The notes: generated from the letters alone by a model not told the origin. Positions 15,174 through 24,274 are shown, numbered from the stretch's first letter. The stretch is DNA of 64,000 nucleotides from Clostridiales bacterium (GCA_019415945.1 DXYF01000021.1:4981-68980); one strand, 5' to 3'. Translations and numbers: made by a program.

Positions 15174-16568
15174 ATGCCTAATATGTCACCCAAAAAGGCA
15201 GAAATGCCAACCCAAGATCCCAATGTCAGAAATAAAAACTTCCTCGAGGTAGCAACAGGCTACACCGAGGAAGTAGCAATAGAGGAAGCACAGCGTTGTC
15301 TTCACTGCAAAACAAAGCCCTGCGTTTCGGGCTGCCCCGTACATATTGCAATTCCCGACTTTATCAAGGAAGTTGCAAACGGAAATTTTGCAGCTGCATA
15401 TGATGTAATTTCCGAGTCAAGCTCACTTCCCGCAGTGTGCGGCCGTGTTTGTCCTCAGGAAACCCAGTGCGAATCAAAGTGCGTAAGAGGCATCAAGACA
15501 GAGCCTGTCGGCATCGGCAGACTTGAGAGATTTGTTGCCGACTGGCACAATGCACAGACAGACGCTAAAATTAAAAAGCCCGAATCAAACGGTCACAAGG
15601 TTGCAGTAATCGGCTCAGGTCCCGCCGGACTTACCTGTGCGGGCGACCTTGCAAAGAAAGGCTACGATGTAACCGTATTTGAGGCTCTCCACCTCGCAGG
15701 CGGCGTGCTTGTTTACGGTATTCCCGAATTCAGACTTCCTAAGTCAATCGTTCAAAAAGAGGTTGACACGCTGAAAGAACTCGGCGTTAAGATTGAAACC
15801 AATATGGTAATCGGCAGAGTAATCTCGATTGACGAGCTTATGGACGATTACGGATTTGAATCCGTATTTATCGGTTCAGGTGCGGGACTTCCGAGATTTA
15901 TGAATATCCCCGGTGAAAATCTCTGCGGTGTTTACTCTGCAAACGAATTTCTTACAAGAACAAACCTTATGAAAGCGTACAAGGATGACACCACAACTCC
16001 GATTATGCACGCCAAAAAGGTAGCCGTAGTTGGCGGCGGAAATGTCGCAATGGACGCTGCACGCTGTGCAAAGCGACTCGGTGCAGATGAAGTCTATATT
16101 GTGTACAGACGAAGCGAAGAAGAGCTTCCTGCCCGTAAGGAAGAGGTTGAACACGCTAAGGAAGAGGGCATCATCTTTAAGCTCCTGAATAATCCCGTTG
16201 AGATTCTCGGAAATGAGGACGAATTTGTAACAGGTATGAAGTGCATTAAAATGGAGCTTGGTGAACCTGATGCAAGCGGCAGAAGAAGACCTGTTCCCGT
16301 AGAGGGCAGTGAATTTGTACTTGATGTTGACGCCGTAATCATTTCTATCGGAACATCTCCCAACCCGCTTATCAAGTCAACAACAAAAGGACTTGACACT
16401 CAAAAATGGGGCGGCATTATCGCAGACGAAAACGGTCTTACTTCCCGCGAGGGCGTTTACGCAGGCGGTGACGCAGTAACAGGTGCCGCTACCGTAATTC
16501 TCGCAATGGGTGCCGGCAAAACAGCCGCAGCCGCTATTGACGAGTATATTCAAAATAAAAACAAATAA
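15174..16568 (+). CDS. nfnB: NADH-dependent reduced ferredoxin:NADP+ oxidoreductase, subunit B (GltD-like)
   Basis: A 464-residue protein of the GltD/glutamate-synthase-small-subunit family. The N-terminal ~110 residues hold two [4Fe-4S] sets (CLHCKTKPCVSGCP and CGRVCPQETQCESKC), then a FAD motif (VAVIGSGPAGLTCAGDLAK), an NADPH motif (VAVVGGGNVAMDAARCAKRL) and the C-terminal FAD-closing GVYAGGDAVTGAATVILAMG. Cotranscribed with nfnA; on its own the sequence could be taken for a glutamate synthase small subunit, but the NfnA partner and the lack of a large subunit favour NfnB. A strong hairpin terminator follows. Confidence 0.88.
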   Translation: MPNMSPKKAEMPTQDPNVRNKNFLEVATGYTEEVAIEEAQRCLHCKTKPCVSGCPVHIAIPDFIKEVANGNFAAAYDVISESSSLPAVCGRVCPQETQCESKCVRGIKTEPVGIGRLERFVADWHNAQTDAKIKKPESNGHKVAVIGSGPAGLTCAGDLAKKGYDVTVFEALHLAGGVLVYGIPEFRLPKSIVQKEVDTLKELGVKIETNMVIGRVISIDELMDDYGFESVFIGSGAGLPRFMNIPGENLCGVYSANEFLTRTNLMKAYKDDTTTPIMHAKKVAVVGGGNVAMDAARCAKRLGADEVYIVYRRSEEELPARKEEVEHAKEEGIIFKLLNNPVEILGNEDEFVTGMKCIKMELGEPDASGRRRPVPVEGSEFVLDVDAVIISIGTSPNPLIKSTTKGLDTQKWGGIIADENGLTSREGVYAGGDAVTGAATVILAMGAGKTAAAAIDEYIQNKNK

Positions 16569-16595
16569 TTTACTTAAAGTAAATTTACCTATGCC

Positions 16596-16629
16596 AAACG
16601 GCAGTTTCGCAAATACGAAACTGCCGTTT
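16596..16629. terminator. Bidirectional terminator between nfnB and the XRE gene
   Basis: A perfect 14-base inverted repeat (AAACGGCAGTTTCG at 16596-16609, its complement at 16616-16629) with a six-base loop, followed by ATTTTTGTATATTTTT on the plus strand. It ends nfnAB. On the minus strand it begins inside the stop codon of the XRE gene, so it serves both. Confidence 0.85.
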
Positions 16630-16742
16630 ATTTTTGTATATTTTTATACTGCTTAATCATATTGAGAAAAAACATTTTTTCACTTTCATTAAGCGTTGAT
16701 ACGCTCTCAGAAATCTGTAATGAAAGAACATCGCTTTGCATA
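16596..16742. repeat. Long direct repeat, copy 1 (terminator plus XRE 3' end)
   Basis: This 147-base stretch recurs at 19005-19150 with only about ten differences and one deleted T. Copy 1 holds the functional terminator and the codons for the last ~37 residues of the XRE regulator. Confidence 0.85.
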
Positions 16743-16948
16743 TCAAGTGTATCGCTTAGCAGGAAATCAACGGTAACGCCCAAAGCGTCGGCAATTTTCA
16801 CCAGCGTTTCCACACTCATATTTCTGCCGTTTTCAATCAGACTCATAAAATTTGTAGATATATCAACCATTTCGGCAAGCTTATCCTGAGTAAGACCGCA
16901 CTTTAAGCGTGTGTTGCGGATTTTCTCTCCAAGATTGAGTAAACTCAT
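16628..16948 (-). CDS. XRE-family transcriptional regulator
   Basis: A 106-residue DNA-binding protein. Residues about 6-62 are a Cro/CI helix-turn-helix (GEKIRNTRLKCGLTQDKLAE then ISTNFMSLIENGRNMSVETL), followed by DALGVTVDFLLSD and a short helical tail. ATG 16948 is preceded by GGAGG at eight bases. The ribosome site lies in a palindrome that also contains the -10 hexamer, so the protein probably represses its own gene. It is divergent from the membrane protein at 17121 and probably controls that promoter too. Confidence 0.85.
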   Translation of the reverse strand: MSLLNLGEKIRNTRLKCGLTQDKLAEMVDISTNFMSLIENGRNMSVETLVKIADALGVTVDFLLSDTLDMQSDVLSLQISESVSTLNESEKMFFLNMIKQYKNIQK

Positions 16949-16960
16949 ACAATCAACCTC

Positions 16961-16980
16961 CAACTACTATTATAGTTGGA
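16961..16980. promoter_or_regulatory. Palindromic operator with the XRE -10 box
   Basis: CCAACTA and TAGTTGG form a 7-base inverted repeat with a six-base spacer. On the minus strand it contains TATAAT (16975-16970) and part of the GGAGG ribosome site of the XRE gene. This is the expected place for an autorepression operator; the role is inferred. Confidence 0.55.
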
Positions 16981-17002
16981 TTTTTTACTACAAAAACACA
17001 CT

Positions 17003-17048
17003 ATATTTGTAATTTTATATTGACAATATTTGTATTTGTAATTATAAT
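17003..17048 (+). promoter_or_regulatory. Perfect consensus promoter with repeated TATTTGTAATT boxes
   Basis: TTGACA (17020-17025) and TATAAT (17043-17048) are exact consensus hexamers with a 17-base spacer, pointing at the membrane protein gene at 17121. The box TATTTGTAATT occurs twice, upstream of the -35 (about 17005-17015) and inside the spacer and -10 (about 17033-17043). Such a strong promoter with repeated boxes suggests tight repression, probably by the divergent XRE protein. Confidence 0.7.
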
Positions 17049-17120
17049 ATTATACATAAACAGACAAATTTCGCATAATAAACTGTATTTGTTTATCAAA
17101 TTATTCTAAGGAGAATGTTT

Positions 17121-17942
17121 ATGTACACAAGGCCAATCATTTTTAAAATCTACTCGGTAGTTGTAATTGTCTTTGCAATTCTCGGATTTATTTCAAGCAT
17201 AACCCAGCTGTTTATCCCAAACAACCCTTTGCTATCACTTATTCCGAACCTTGACGATGTTTTTACCGCAATCAAAATTGTATCGGTAATTGCCTCAATG
17301 ATTACTCTGTTTTTCGGTTATATGGAGTTTTCAGCAATGTACACATTTGCAGATATGATTAAACATGAAAATAATAACAATGTTTTTCCATTTAAAGCAA
17401 ACTGTCTCACTCTTAAGCCCAAAACATACACTACATTCGGTTTAATTATATTTTCTATAATATTACTTATTCAAGTAATAAGCATTGGTTTTATTGTTAT
17501 CATTTCATTGAGTGAACTTAAACAATTCATTGTGTTACCTTTATTGACAATATTTATATGTGCGTTGTGCGTGCTATTTGCTTTTATAACTTACTACTTA
17601 AAATATAAAGCATTCGGTACACTACTTGAAATTATGTCATCTTATGAACCTTCAAAAACTATCGTTGACGAACTCAAATATATAAAACCAAGCATGTTAA
17701 AAGGCTTTGGTATATTTTTACTGGTTATTTCAGGGATTTCAACAATTGGTTTAATTGTCTCTTTGATAAAAATACTTATGATAATTATAGGTTTATTCGA
17801 GGTTGGAATAGCAATTGCATTTTGCTTCGGGGTGCTGATTTTGGGGTTAATTATTGTACTTTCAATAGTAGTAATAGGTCTATACTATATTAATCTGGGA
17901 AAAATGTCTGAGCATTATATGATTAAATATAAATTAGTCTAA
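17121..17942 (+). CDS. Polytopic membrane protein of unknown function
   Basis: A 273-residue, very hydrophobic protein with about six membrane segments (roughly 8-32, 50-75, 110-136, 143-168, 195-225 and 228-262). The loop before segment three is short and contains KHENNNNVFPFKANCL. No enzyme or transporter motif recognised. ATG 17121 is seven bases after AAGGAG; an ATG two codons earlier is too close. It is the first gene of a three-gene operon under a perfect promoter and downstream of a divergent XRE gene. Confidence 0.8.
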   Translation: MYTRPIIFKIYSVVVIVFAILGFISSITQLFIPNNPLLSLIPNLDDVFTAIKIVSVIASMITLFFGYMEFSAMYTFADMIKHENNNNVFPFKANCLTLKPKTYTTFGLIIFSIILLIQVISIGFIVIISLSELKQFIVLPLLTIFICALCVLFAFITYYLKYKAFGTLLEIMSSYEPSKTIVDELKYIKPSMLKGFGIFLLVISGISTIGLIVSLIKILMIIIGLFEVGIAIAFCFGVLILGLIIVLSIVVIGLYYINLGKMSEHYMIKYKLV

Positions 17943-17970
17943 TCAAAAATTTATTTAAGGAGTTGTTTTT

Positions 17971-18519
17971 ATGTATTGTCCTAAATGCGGTAAAGAAGCA
18001 AACGAAAATTTTTGTCCTCACTGCGGATATAATCTGTCTGTCGAATCTGTAAACTCTCGAAACAGCTGTTTTAATTCATACAGCGACAGGACTACTTTAC
18101 CGCAAAAAAGCAAATCGGAATTTATGCGTGAATACAGAGCCGAGCATCCTCAGGTTTGGGTATTTTTAGTGCTTGACATAATATGTGATATTATTATGGT
18201 TTTTTGTTTGATATCATTCATCAATGATTTTAATGGTCACTACATTACAAAAAGCGAGGAGAAAACTCTTATTATAGGCACAATATTTCTTGTTTTGGGT
18301 ATAATCTTTATGATAGCCTTTCAGGTATGTGAGCGTAAAGGTGCATCGGAATATGAAAAGTATGTACCATTTATGTATAATACTCAAAATACACCCCAAC
18401 AAAAAAGAACATTTGTAAATGAAATCCCAAAAGATGTAGAGTGGAAGTGTCCGAATTGCGGAAGAATTAATCAAAGTTATGTAGGCACTTGCGGCTGCGG
18501 GCAGGTGAAACCAAAATGA
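17971..18519 (+). CDS. Zinc-ribbon membrane protein
   Basis: A 182-residue protein. The N-terminus MYCPKCGKEANENFCPHCGY is a four-cysteine zinc ribbon, two membrane segments lie at about 65-88 and 100-118, and the C-terminus has a second CPNCG...CGCG cluster. Both ribbons are probably cytoplasmic. Ribbons of this kind are common in small Firmicutes membrane proteins that are poorly characterised. ATG follows AAGGAG by 8-9 bases. The stop overlaps the lipoprotein start (ATGA). Confidence 0.8.
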   Translation: MYCPKCGKEANENFCPHCGYNLSVESVNSRNSCFNSYSDRTTLPQKSKSEFMREYRAEHPQVWVFLVLDIICDIIMVFCLISFINDFNGHYITKSEEKTLIIGTIFLVLGIIFMIAFQVCERKGASEYEKYVPFMYNTQNTPQQKRTFVNEIPKDVEWKCPNCGRINQSYVGTCGCGQVKPK

Positions 18520-18995
18520 AAAAATTAATATTCTTTTTATATGCATTTTTACTATGTTTCATATTTTGTTCATGCTCGGCAGTAACGGAAAGTCCGACAC
18601 CAACAGAACTTACCGCCGAAGATTATGAGTACATTGACGCCGTATATAATGTTATGGATCAATGGGATTCAACTCATTATGACAGCGGAGAAAATCATCA
18701 CATAGACAAAATATCTTTTCAGGATTTTGACGGCACACATAAAATATGTTTCTATATAAACTATCCCATTGCGGGATATTGCGGAGCCGGATATCTTATT
18801 GAAGACGGCACTTTAACAGGTATATCCCCCAATATATATGACAATGACTCCACCACCCGTCACCAAGGCTGTATGATGCAGACCGTTATTAACGGTACGG
18901 ACTGGGACTATACAGCAACAGATGAAGAAAAATATGAAACAATAAAAAATGCCTACATATACTTTTTGGAAAACAACATATACAATTATGAATAA
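18516..18995 (+). CDS. Putative lipoprotein
   Basis: A 159-residue protein with a lysine-initiated hydrophobic signal (MKKLIFFLYAFLLCFIF) ending in a C-S-C that would be lipidated, followed by a threonine/proline-rich linker (SAVTESPTPTELTAEDYEYI) and a compact domain of unknown family (HICFYINYPIAGYCGAGYLI). The start overlaps the previous stop (ATGA at 18516-18519), so the frame opening further upstream at 18489 is ignored. The last six codons and stop are repeated at 24275-24293 downstream of the two-component system. Confidence 0.72.
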   Translation: MKKLIFFLYAFLLCFIFCSCSAVTESPTPTELTAEDYEYIDAVYNVMDQWDSTHYDSGENHHIDKISFQDFDGTHKICFYINYPIAGYCGAGYLIEDGTLTGISPNIYDNDSTTRHQGCMMQTVINGTDWDYTATDEEKYETIKNAYIYFLENNIYNYE

Positions 18996-19011
18996 CCAAC
19001 GCAAAAACGGC
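18975..19011 (+). repeat. 37-bp direct repeat, left copy
   Basis: An exact 37-base sequence, identical at 24275-24311. It covers the last codons and stop of the lipoprotein gene and the first seven bases of the following hairpin. The two copies bracket the ABC transporter/two-component module. Confidence 0.9.
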
Positions 19012-19038
19012 AGTTTCGCAAACACGAAATTGCCGTTT
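19005..19038 (+). terminator. Terminator after the lipoprotein gene (copied)
   Basis: Inverted repeat 19005-19018 and 19025-19038 with one mismatch, followed by ATTTTTGTATATTTTT. It is the duplicate of the nfnB/XRE terminator and probably ends the three-gene operon. Confidence 0.75.
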
Positions 19039-19150
19039 ATTTTTGTATATTTTTATACTGCTTAATCATATTGAGAAAAAACATTTTTCATTTTCATTAA
19101 GCGTTGATACGCTCTCAGAAATCTGTAATGAGAAAATATAGCTTTGCATA
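19005..19150 (-). pseudogene. Duplicated 3' fragment of the XRE gene (long direct repeat, copy 2)
   Basis: This stretch matches 16596-16742 at roughly 93 percent by eye. It contains the terminator and, on the minus strand, the end of the XRE coding sequence, but a missing T in the run near 19087 shifts the frame and no upstream part of the gene is present. It is a dead remnant of a second XRE copy or of a recombination event. Confidence 0.8.
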
Positions 19151-19219
19151 GGTAAAAATTTAAGGATTATTTAATAATTTATGTTTTATACTTAGTTCAT
19201 AACAAAGTGAGGTGATGGT

Positions 19220-21571
19220 ATGTTTTTTAATATACTAAGGAGAGATTTGAAGCGAAAAAAGTCAATAAATATTATTTTAATGATTTTTGTCATACTTGCA
19301 TCAACTTTTATTGCAAGCGGTGCAAACAATATGGTAACTGTTTTTAATGCATTGGACAATTATTTTGACATGGCAGAAGTTCCCGATTATTGGGTATCAA
19401 CTTCAGACAGCCGTTCATCTGAAAATTTTAAGTCATTTGCCGATGAGAACAATTATAGTTATAAAGACAACACAATGGCAATGATAAATCCCAAAGATGT
19501 CAAAATTGACGGTAAAGTATTTGACTATTCAAGCACCACTGTAATTTCAAGGGTAAACGATACAAATCTGTTTTTAGAAAACGGAAAACAGCTAAAGTCG
19601 GTTGCCGACGGAGAGATTTATGTGAGTTCACTCATGTGGTTTTCTGACTCGAATGATTTTCACAAAGGTTCAAAAGTGGTTATAAAATCCGGAGATCAGT
19701 CAAAAGAGTTTGTTGTAAAAGGCTATGTCAAAGACGCTGTGTTTGGTTCAGGAATGATTAGTATGACAAGATTTTTGGTCAGCGATAATGACTTTGAATT
19801 TTTTAAAGAGAATGAAAAGAATGTACTTTTTGACAGTTTTTTTCTTAATACAGATGATTCTGAGTTTAACAGTAAGTTTACCGACCTTGAACTCAATGTT
19901 CTGTTTAGCATTGACAGAGAAACCGTTAAACTTACGTATATTATGGACATATTAATGTCAGCAATTGTTTTTGTGGTCAGCATATGTTTGATTTTGATTT
20001 CGCTTGCAATTTTAAGATTTACCATTGATTTTACTATGACAGAGGAATTTAGAGAAATCGGTGTAATGAAAGCAATCGGAATATCTAACCGAGGGATAAG
20101 AGGATTATATATAATAAAATATACTGCAATATCGATAGGCGGCTCTGCCATCGGATTTATTCTGAGTATTCCGTTCGGCAGTCTTATGTTGCAGAGCACC
20201 TCAAAAAACATTATGATTTCAAATTCAGGAAACTATGCCCTGAATGTTATGTGTTCGGCTTTATCGGCATTTATTGTAGTCATGTTCTGCTACCTATGCA
20301 CAAGAAAAATAAAAAGGTTCTCTCCGATTGACGCAATCCGCAACGGAGAAACAGGAGAGCGTTATTCCAAAAAAGGAGTTATTCATCTTAGCAATTCAAA
20401 GCTTCCTTTAATTCTTTCAATGTCGCTTAATGATGTTATGAGCAGTCTGAAAAAATATGTGTCTATGTTTTTTATTTTTGTAATCGGCATTTTGCTTGTG
20501 ATTATTCCTCTAAATATTGTAAACACATTAAAGTCAGACAGTTTTATTCAAACCTTTGGAATGGCGAAAAGCGATGTCATTATATTGCAGGAAACTTATT
20601 TTGATAACTCAGGCAACAACAAACAGATGCTTGAAGAAAAAATAGAAAATATTAAAGATTACTTGAATGAAAATGATATTGAGTCGAAAGTTTTTCAGGA
20701 AGCATTTTTTAAATTCTATATTTCAAAAGACGATAAAAAGACTTCCAGTATAGCAACTCAGGGCATTGGTGATTCAAGCTGTGATATGTACACATATCTT
20801 GACGGAACTCCGCCCCAAAACAAAAACGAAATTGCTGTTTCGCACATAGTAGCCGACAGAATTGATGTCAAAATAGGTGATGATGTAAATGTCAATATCG
20901 GTAATGAAGTAAAAAAATACACCGTTACTGCTATATATCAAACAATGATGAATATGGGAGAAGGAGTTAGATTTTCAGAAACCGAAGACCTCGATTACAA
21001 TCATATAACCGGCTGTTTCGCAATTCAGGTTTTATATACAGATAATCCTAACCGGCAAACAATCAACGAAAGGAATGAACTGTTAGCTGAAAATTATCCT
21101 GAGTGCGAGCTTATGACTGCAGCCGAATATGTCGATATGTTGGACGGCGGAATATCCGGACAGATCGATGGAGTAAAAATCCTTATACTTTCCGTAGTTA
21201 TTTTTATTAATATTCTTGTTACAGTGCTAATGACCAAAAGTTTTATTACAAAAGAAAAGTGTGAAATTGCAATTCTAAAGGCAATCGGATTCAGAAACAA
21301 TGCCATTGCAGCTTGGCAAGCTTTGAGAATTTGTTTGATTTTGGCAGCGTCAACAGTTGTCGGCGTACTCATCGGTTCCCCTATATCTCAATTTGTATTT
21401 TCACAAATTTCCTCAATTATGGGAGCATATAATTGTCCGATTGAGATAAACACACTTGAAACATTTTTGATATATCCGATTGGTGTACTTTTGATAACGG
21501 GAGTTTCAGCGTTTCTGTCATCGCTGAGTGTGAGAAAAATCAGTGCATCAGACACCTCAACCAATGAGTAA
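19220..21571 (+). CDS. ABC transporter permease, FtsX/MacB-like
   Basis: A 783-residue permease made of two FtsX-type halves. A first membrane segment (about 14-36), a ~190-residue extracytoplasmic domain, then three segments (about 238-265, 290-320, 338-362); the second half repeats this with a segment at about 412-437, a ~200-residue extracytoplasmic domain and three segments near the end. EFREIGVMKAIGISNRGI and CEIAILKAIGFRNNAI are the two coupling motifs that contact the ATPase. Such permeases either export or extract peptides and lipids from the membrane. ATG 19220 follows GAGGTGATGGT. The neighbours (ATPase, regulator, kinase) point to drug or antimicrobial-peptide response. Confidence 0.88.
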   Translation: MFFNILRRDLKRKKSINIILMIFVILASTFIASGANNMVTVFNALDNYFDMAEVPDYWVSTSDSRSSENFKSFADENNYSYKDNTMAMINPKDVKIDGKVFDYSSTTVISRVNDTNLFLENGKQLKSVADGEIYVSSLMWFSDSNDFHKGSKVVIKSGDQSKEFVVKGYVKDAVFGSGMISMTRFLVSDNDFEFFKENEKNVLFDSFFLNTDDSEFNSKFTDLELNVLFSIDRETVKLTYIMDILMSAIVFVVSICLILISLAILRFTIDFTMTEEFREIGVMKAIGISNRGIRGLYIIKYTAISIGGSAIGFILSIPFGSLMLQSTSKNIMISNSGNYALNVMCSALSAFIVVMFCYLCTRKIKRFSPIDAIRNGETGERYSKKGVIHLSNSKLPLILSMSLNDVMSSLKKYVSMFFIFVIGILLVIIPLNIVNTLKSDSFIQTFGMAKSDVIILQETYFDNSGNNKQMLEEKIENIKDYLNENDIESKVFQEAFFKFYISKDDKKTSSIATQGIGDSSCDMYTYLDGTPPQNKNEIAVSHIVADRIDVKIGDDVNVNIGNEVKKYTVTAIYQTMMNMGEGVRFSETEDLDYNHITGCFAIQVLYTDNPNRQTINERNELLAENYPECELMTAAEYVDMLDGGISGQIDGVKILILSVVIFINILVTVLMTKSFITKEKCEIAILKAIGFRNNAIAAWQALRICLILAASTVVGVLIGSPISQFVFSQISSIMGAYNCPIEINTLETFLIYPIGVLLITGVSAFLSSLSVRKISASDTSTNE

Positions 21572-21587
21572 AAAGGAGAACTAACCT

Positions 21588-22355
21588 ATGAATACAATAC
21601 TAAAAGTAAATGAATTATGCAAAACATATATTGTCAACAAGCGTCAGAACAATGTGCTGAGAAATGTGAGTTTTTCAGTAGATGAGGGTGAAATGATTGC
21701 AGTTATGGGGGCATCGGGTTCGGGCAAATCAACACTTTTGTATGCAGTTTCGGGAATGGAGAAGGCAACCGCAGGCGAAGTTTTGTTTGGTAACCAAAGC
21801 ATTGATAAGATGAGCGAAAAAGAACTTTCAAAGCTCAGACTTGATGAAATGGGATTTATCTTTCAGCAAATGTATATGCTTAAAAACCTGAGTTTGCTTG
21901 ATAACATTATTCTTCCTGCCTGCATGTCTAAAAAGGTCAAGCAACGACGAAAGGAAGTTACCGAAAGAGGACTTGCACTTATGCACAAACTCGGCATAGC
22001 CGATGTCGCAGACAACGATATCAATGAGGTATCGGGTGGTCAGCTTCAGAGAGCCTGTATTTGCCGAAGTATGATAAACAATCCAAAGGTTATCTTTGCC
22101 GATGAACCGACAGGTGCTCTTAACAGAAATTCATCCGATGAGGTTATGGAAGAACTTTTAAAAATAAATTCGGAGGGCACAACGGTTATGCTTGTAACTC
22201 ACGACATAAAAGTTGCATCCCGTTGCTCAAGAGTGCTTTATATAGTTGACGGAAACATCAGCGGAGAGTATAATTTTGATAGAGATTTTTCTGAATCAAA
22301 GCTCAGAGAACGAGAAAAAATGTTAAACGGCTGGCTTATGGAAATGGGTTGGTAA
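21588..22355 (+). CDS. ABC transporter ATP-binding protein
   Basis: A 255-residue ATPase of the LolD/MacB/BceA type. Walker A is GASGSGKST (41-49), the signature is EVSGGQLQRA (147-156), Walker B VIFADEPTGALN (168-179) and the H-loop VTHD. It powers the permease encoded just upstream. The ~30 extra C-terminal residues after the H-loop strand (REREKMLNGWLMEMGW) are slightly longer than usual. Ribosome site AAGGAG. Confidence 0.92.
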   Translation: MNTILKVNELCKTYIVNKRQNNVLRNVSFSVDEGEMIAVMGASGSGKSTLLYAVSGMEKATAGEVLFGNQSIDKMSEKELSKLRLDEMGFIFQQMYMLKNLSLLDNIILPACMSKKVKQRRKEVTERGLALMHKLGIADVADNDINEVSGGQLQRACICRSMINNPKVIFADEPTGALNRNSSDEVMEELLKINSEGTTVMLVTHDIKVASRCSRVLYIVDGNISGEYNFDRDFSESKLREREKMLNGWLMEMGW

Positions 22356-22371
22356 ATACAGAGAGGTTGTT

Positions 22372-23034
22372 ATGACGGATATTTTGATTGTTGAGGATAA
22401 CAAAGAACTCGGCGAACTCTTCCGTGACTTTTTGGTTGCTGAAAACTATACGGTTTCGATTGCCGACAGCGGAGAAAAAGCTGTTTCTCTGTTTGAAAAG
22501 TACGGTGCAAAAATCGTTGTTTTGGATATAATGTTACCTGAAATGGACGGTTTTGCTGTGTGCAAAAAGCTGAGAGAAAAATCAAATGTTCCGATTATCA
22601 TGGTAAGTGCAAAAACCGAGAAAGACGATAAGCTCAACGGCTTAATTCTCGGTGCGGACGATTACATTGAAAAGCCCTATGATATTGATATAATGATAGC
22701 CAAAATCAAGGGGATATTTAAACGCAGATATTCCCTTGATGAGATAGTTGACGGTGACATAAGAATAAACAAGGCTGAAAAGTCAGCATACAAAAATGAT
22801 ATTTTGCTCAATTTGACATCAAAGGAATTTGAACTGCTTTTATTACTTGCAGAAAACAAAGGGAAAACACTGAGCAAGGAATTTCTTTTTTCAAACATAT
22901 GGGGCAATGACAGCTTTTCGGAAACACAAACCCTTACGGTTCATATAAAATGGCTCAGACAAAAGCTTGAAAACAATCCGAAATCGCCCGAACGGATAAA
23001 AACAGTTTGGGGATTGGGGTATAAGTTTGTATGA
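22372..23034 (+). CDS. OmpR-family response regulator
   Basis: A 220-residue regulator. The receiver domain has E8-D9, phospho-acceptor D52 (VVLDIMLPEMDG) and K103 in the YIEKPYD motif; the C-terminal winged helix contains LNLTSKEFELLLLLAENKGK and VHIKWLRQKLENNP, the DNA-reading helix region. It probably controls the ABC genes upstream. The stop overlaps the start of the kinase gene by four bases. Confidence 0.93.
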   Translation: MTDILIVEDNKELGELFRDFLVAENYTVSIADSGEKAVSLFEKYGAKIVVLDIMLPEMDGFAVCKKLREKSNVPIIMVSAKTEKDDKLNGLILGADDYIEKPYDIDIMIAKIKGIFKRRYSLDEIVDGDIRINKAEKSAYKNDILLNLTSKEFELLLLLAENKGKTLSKEFLFSNIWGNDSFSETQTLTVHIKWLRQKLENNPKSPERIKTVWGLGYKFV

Positions 23035-24269
23035 AAAGCTATAACAAAATCGTTGCTTTTGTAATCGCAGTAATTGCAGTGCTATTTGTGGCTGCAAATG
23101 TTTTAATTATAAACAGCCAACAATCAGCATTCGATAGAGAATATAGGGTTGAAGTAAACAGGATTGCGTTACAAATTAATGATAACGGCTACGACAGTCT
23201 TGATTTTTCCGGGAATGAGTATGTCACGAATGTCGAGAAATATTCAAATGATAATTCCGAATTTTATGATGTTTCAAACGAGTATGTCATAAGAGAAATA
23301 GACGGACAGCTTTACCGATTTGATTATATGAGAACCAAAGAAAACATTACTCCTTTTTTAGTAATATCAAATTTGGTTTTGGCATTAATTTCTTTGATGG
23401 TTATCGCAATTTTGATATACATAAAATTAAAGATATTAAAACCTTTTGACCGATTAAAAGAAGTTCCTTTCGAGCTGTCAAAAGGTAATCTAACTGTACC
23501 GATTAAAGAAGTCAAAAACCGTTTTTTCGGAAAATTCATCTGGGGTGTAGATTTGCTCCGTGACAATATCGAAAGTCAGAAACAGCGTGAACTTGATTTG
23601 CAAAAAGACAAGAGGATGCTTTTGCTCTCACTTTCACACGATATAAAAACTCCTCTGTCGGCTATAAAATTGTATTCAAAAGCACTTTCAAAGGGACTAT
23701 ATAAAAGCCATGAAAAACAGCTTGAAATCGCAGAAAATATTAATGCTAAGGCGGATGAGATTGAGGGATATATTTCTCAGATAATAACAGCATCAAAAGA
23801 TGATTTTCTAAGCTTTGATGTAAATATCAGCGAATTTTATTTATCAGAGCTTATCGGCAGGATAAACGAATATTATTCAGAGAAACTGTCACTTGCAAAA
23901 ATAAACTTTTCCGTTGAGCAATACAACGACTGTATGCTTAAAGGGGACATAGACAGATGTGTTGAAATCTTGCAGAATATAATTGAAAATGCCATAAAAT
24001 ACGGTAACGGTCAGTATATAAATATAAAGATAACTAACGAGGATGGCTGCTGTGTTGTTTCGATAGAGAACAGCGGTTGTACTCTTGCTGATGATGAACT
24101 TACTCATATATTTGACAGTTTTCATCGAGGTAGTAATTCTAAAAATATAAAGGGCAGTGGTTTGGGACTTTATATCTGCCGTCAGCTTATAACAAAAATG
24201 GGCGGAGAGATTTTTGCAGAAATAAAGCACTCAAATATTATCGTTTCAACAGCCTTTCTGAAAGCTTAA
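23031..24269 (+). CDS. Sensor histidine kinase
   Basis: A 412-residue membrane kinase. Two membrane segments (about 7-28 and 106-131) flank a ~77-residue extracytoplasmic sensor, followed by a HAMP-like linker, the H-box LSLSHDIKTPLSAIKLYSKA (H203), the N-box ILQNIIENAIKYG and the G-box GSGLGLYICRQL. The real extracellular domain separates it from BceS-type kinases, which have almost none, so signalling may be by direct ligand sensing. It pairs with the regulator encoded upstream. Confidence 0.92.
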   Translation: MKSYNKIVAFVIAVIAVLFVAANVLIINSQQSAFDREYRVEVNRIALQINDNGYDSLDFSGNEYVTNVEKYSNDNSEFYDVSNEYVIREIDGQLYRFDYMRTKENITPFLVISNLVLALISLMVIAILIYIKLKILKPFDRLKEVPFELSKGNLTVPIKEVKNRFFGKFIWGVDLLRDNIESQKQRELDLQKDKRMLLLSLSHDIKTPLSAIKLYSKALSKGLYKSHEKQLEIAENINAKADEIEGYISQIITASKDDFLSFDVNISEFYLSELIGRINEYYSEKLSLAKINFSVEQYNDCMLKGDIDRCVEILQNIIENAIKYGNGQYINIKITNEDGCCVVSIENSGCTLADDELTHIFDSFHRGSNSKNIKGSGLGLYICRQLITKMGGEIFAEIKHSNIIVSTAFLKA

Positions 24270-24274
24270 TTTTA

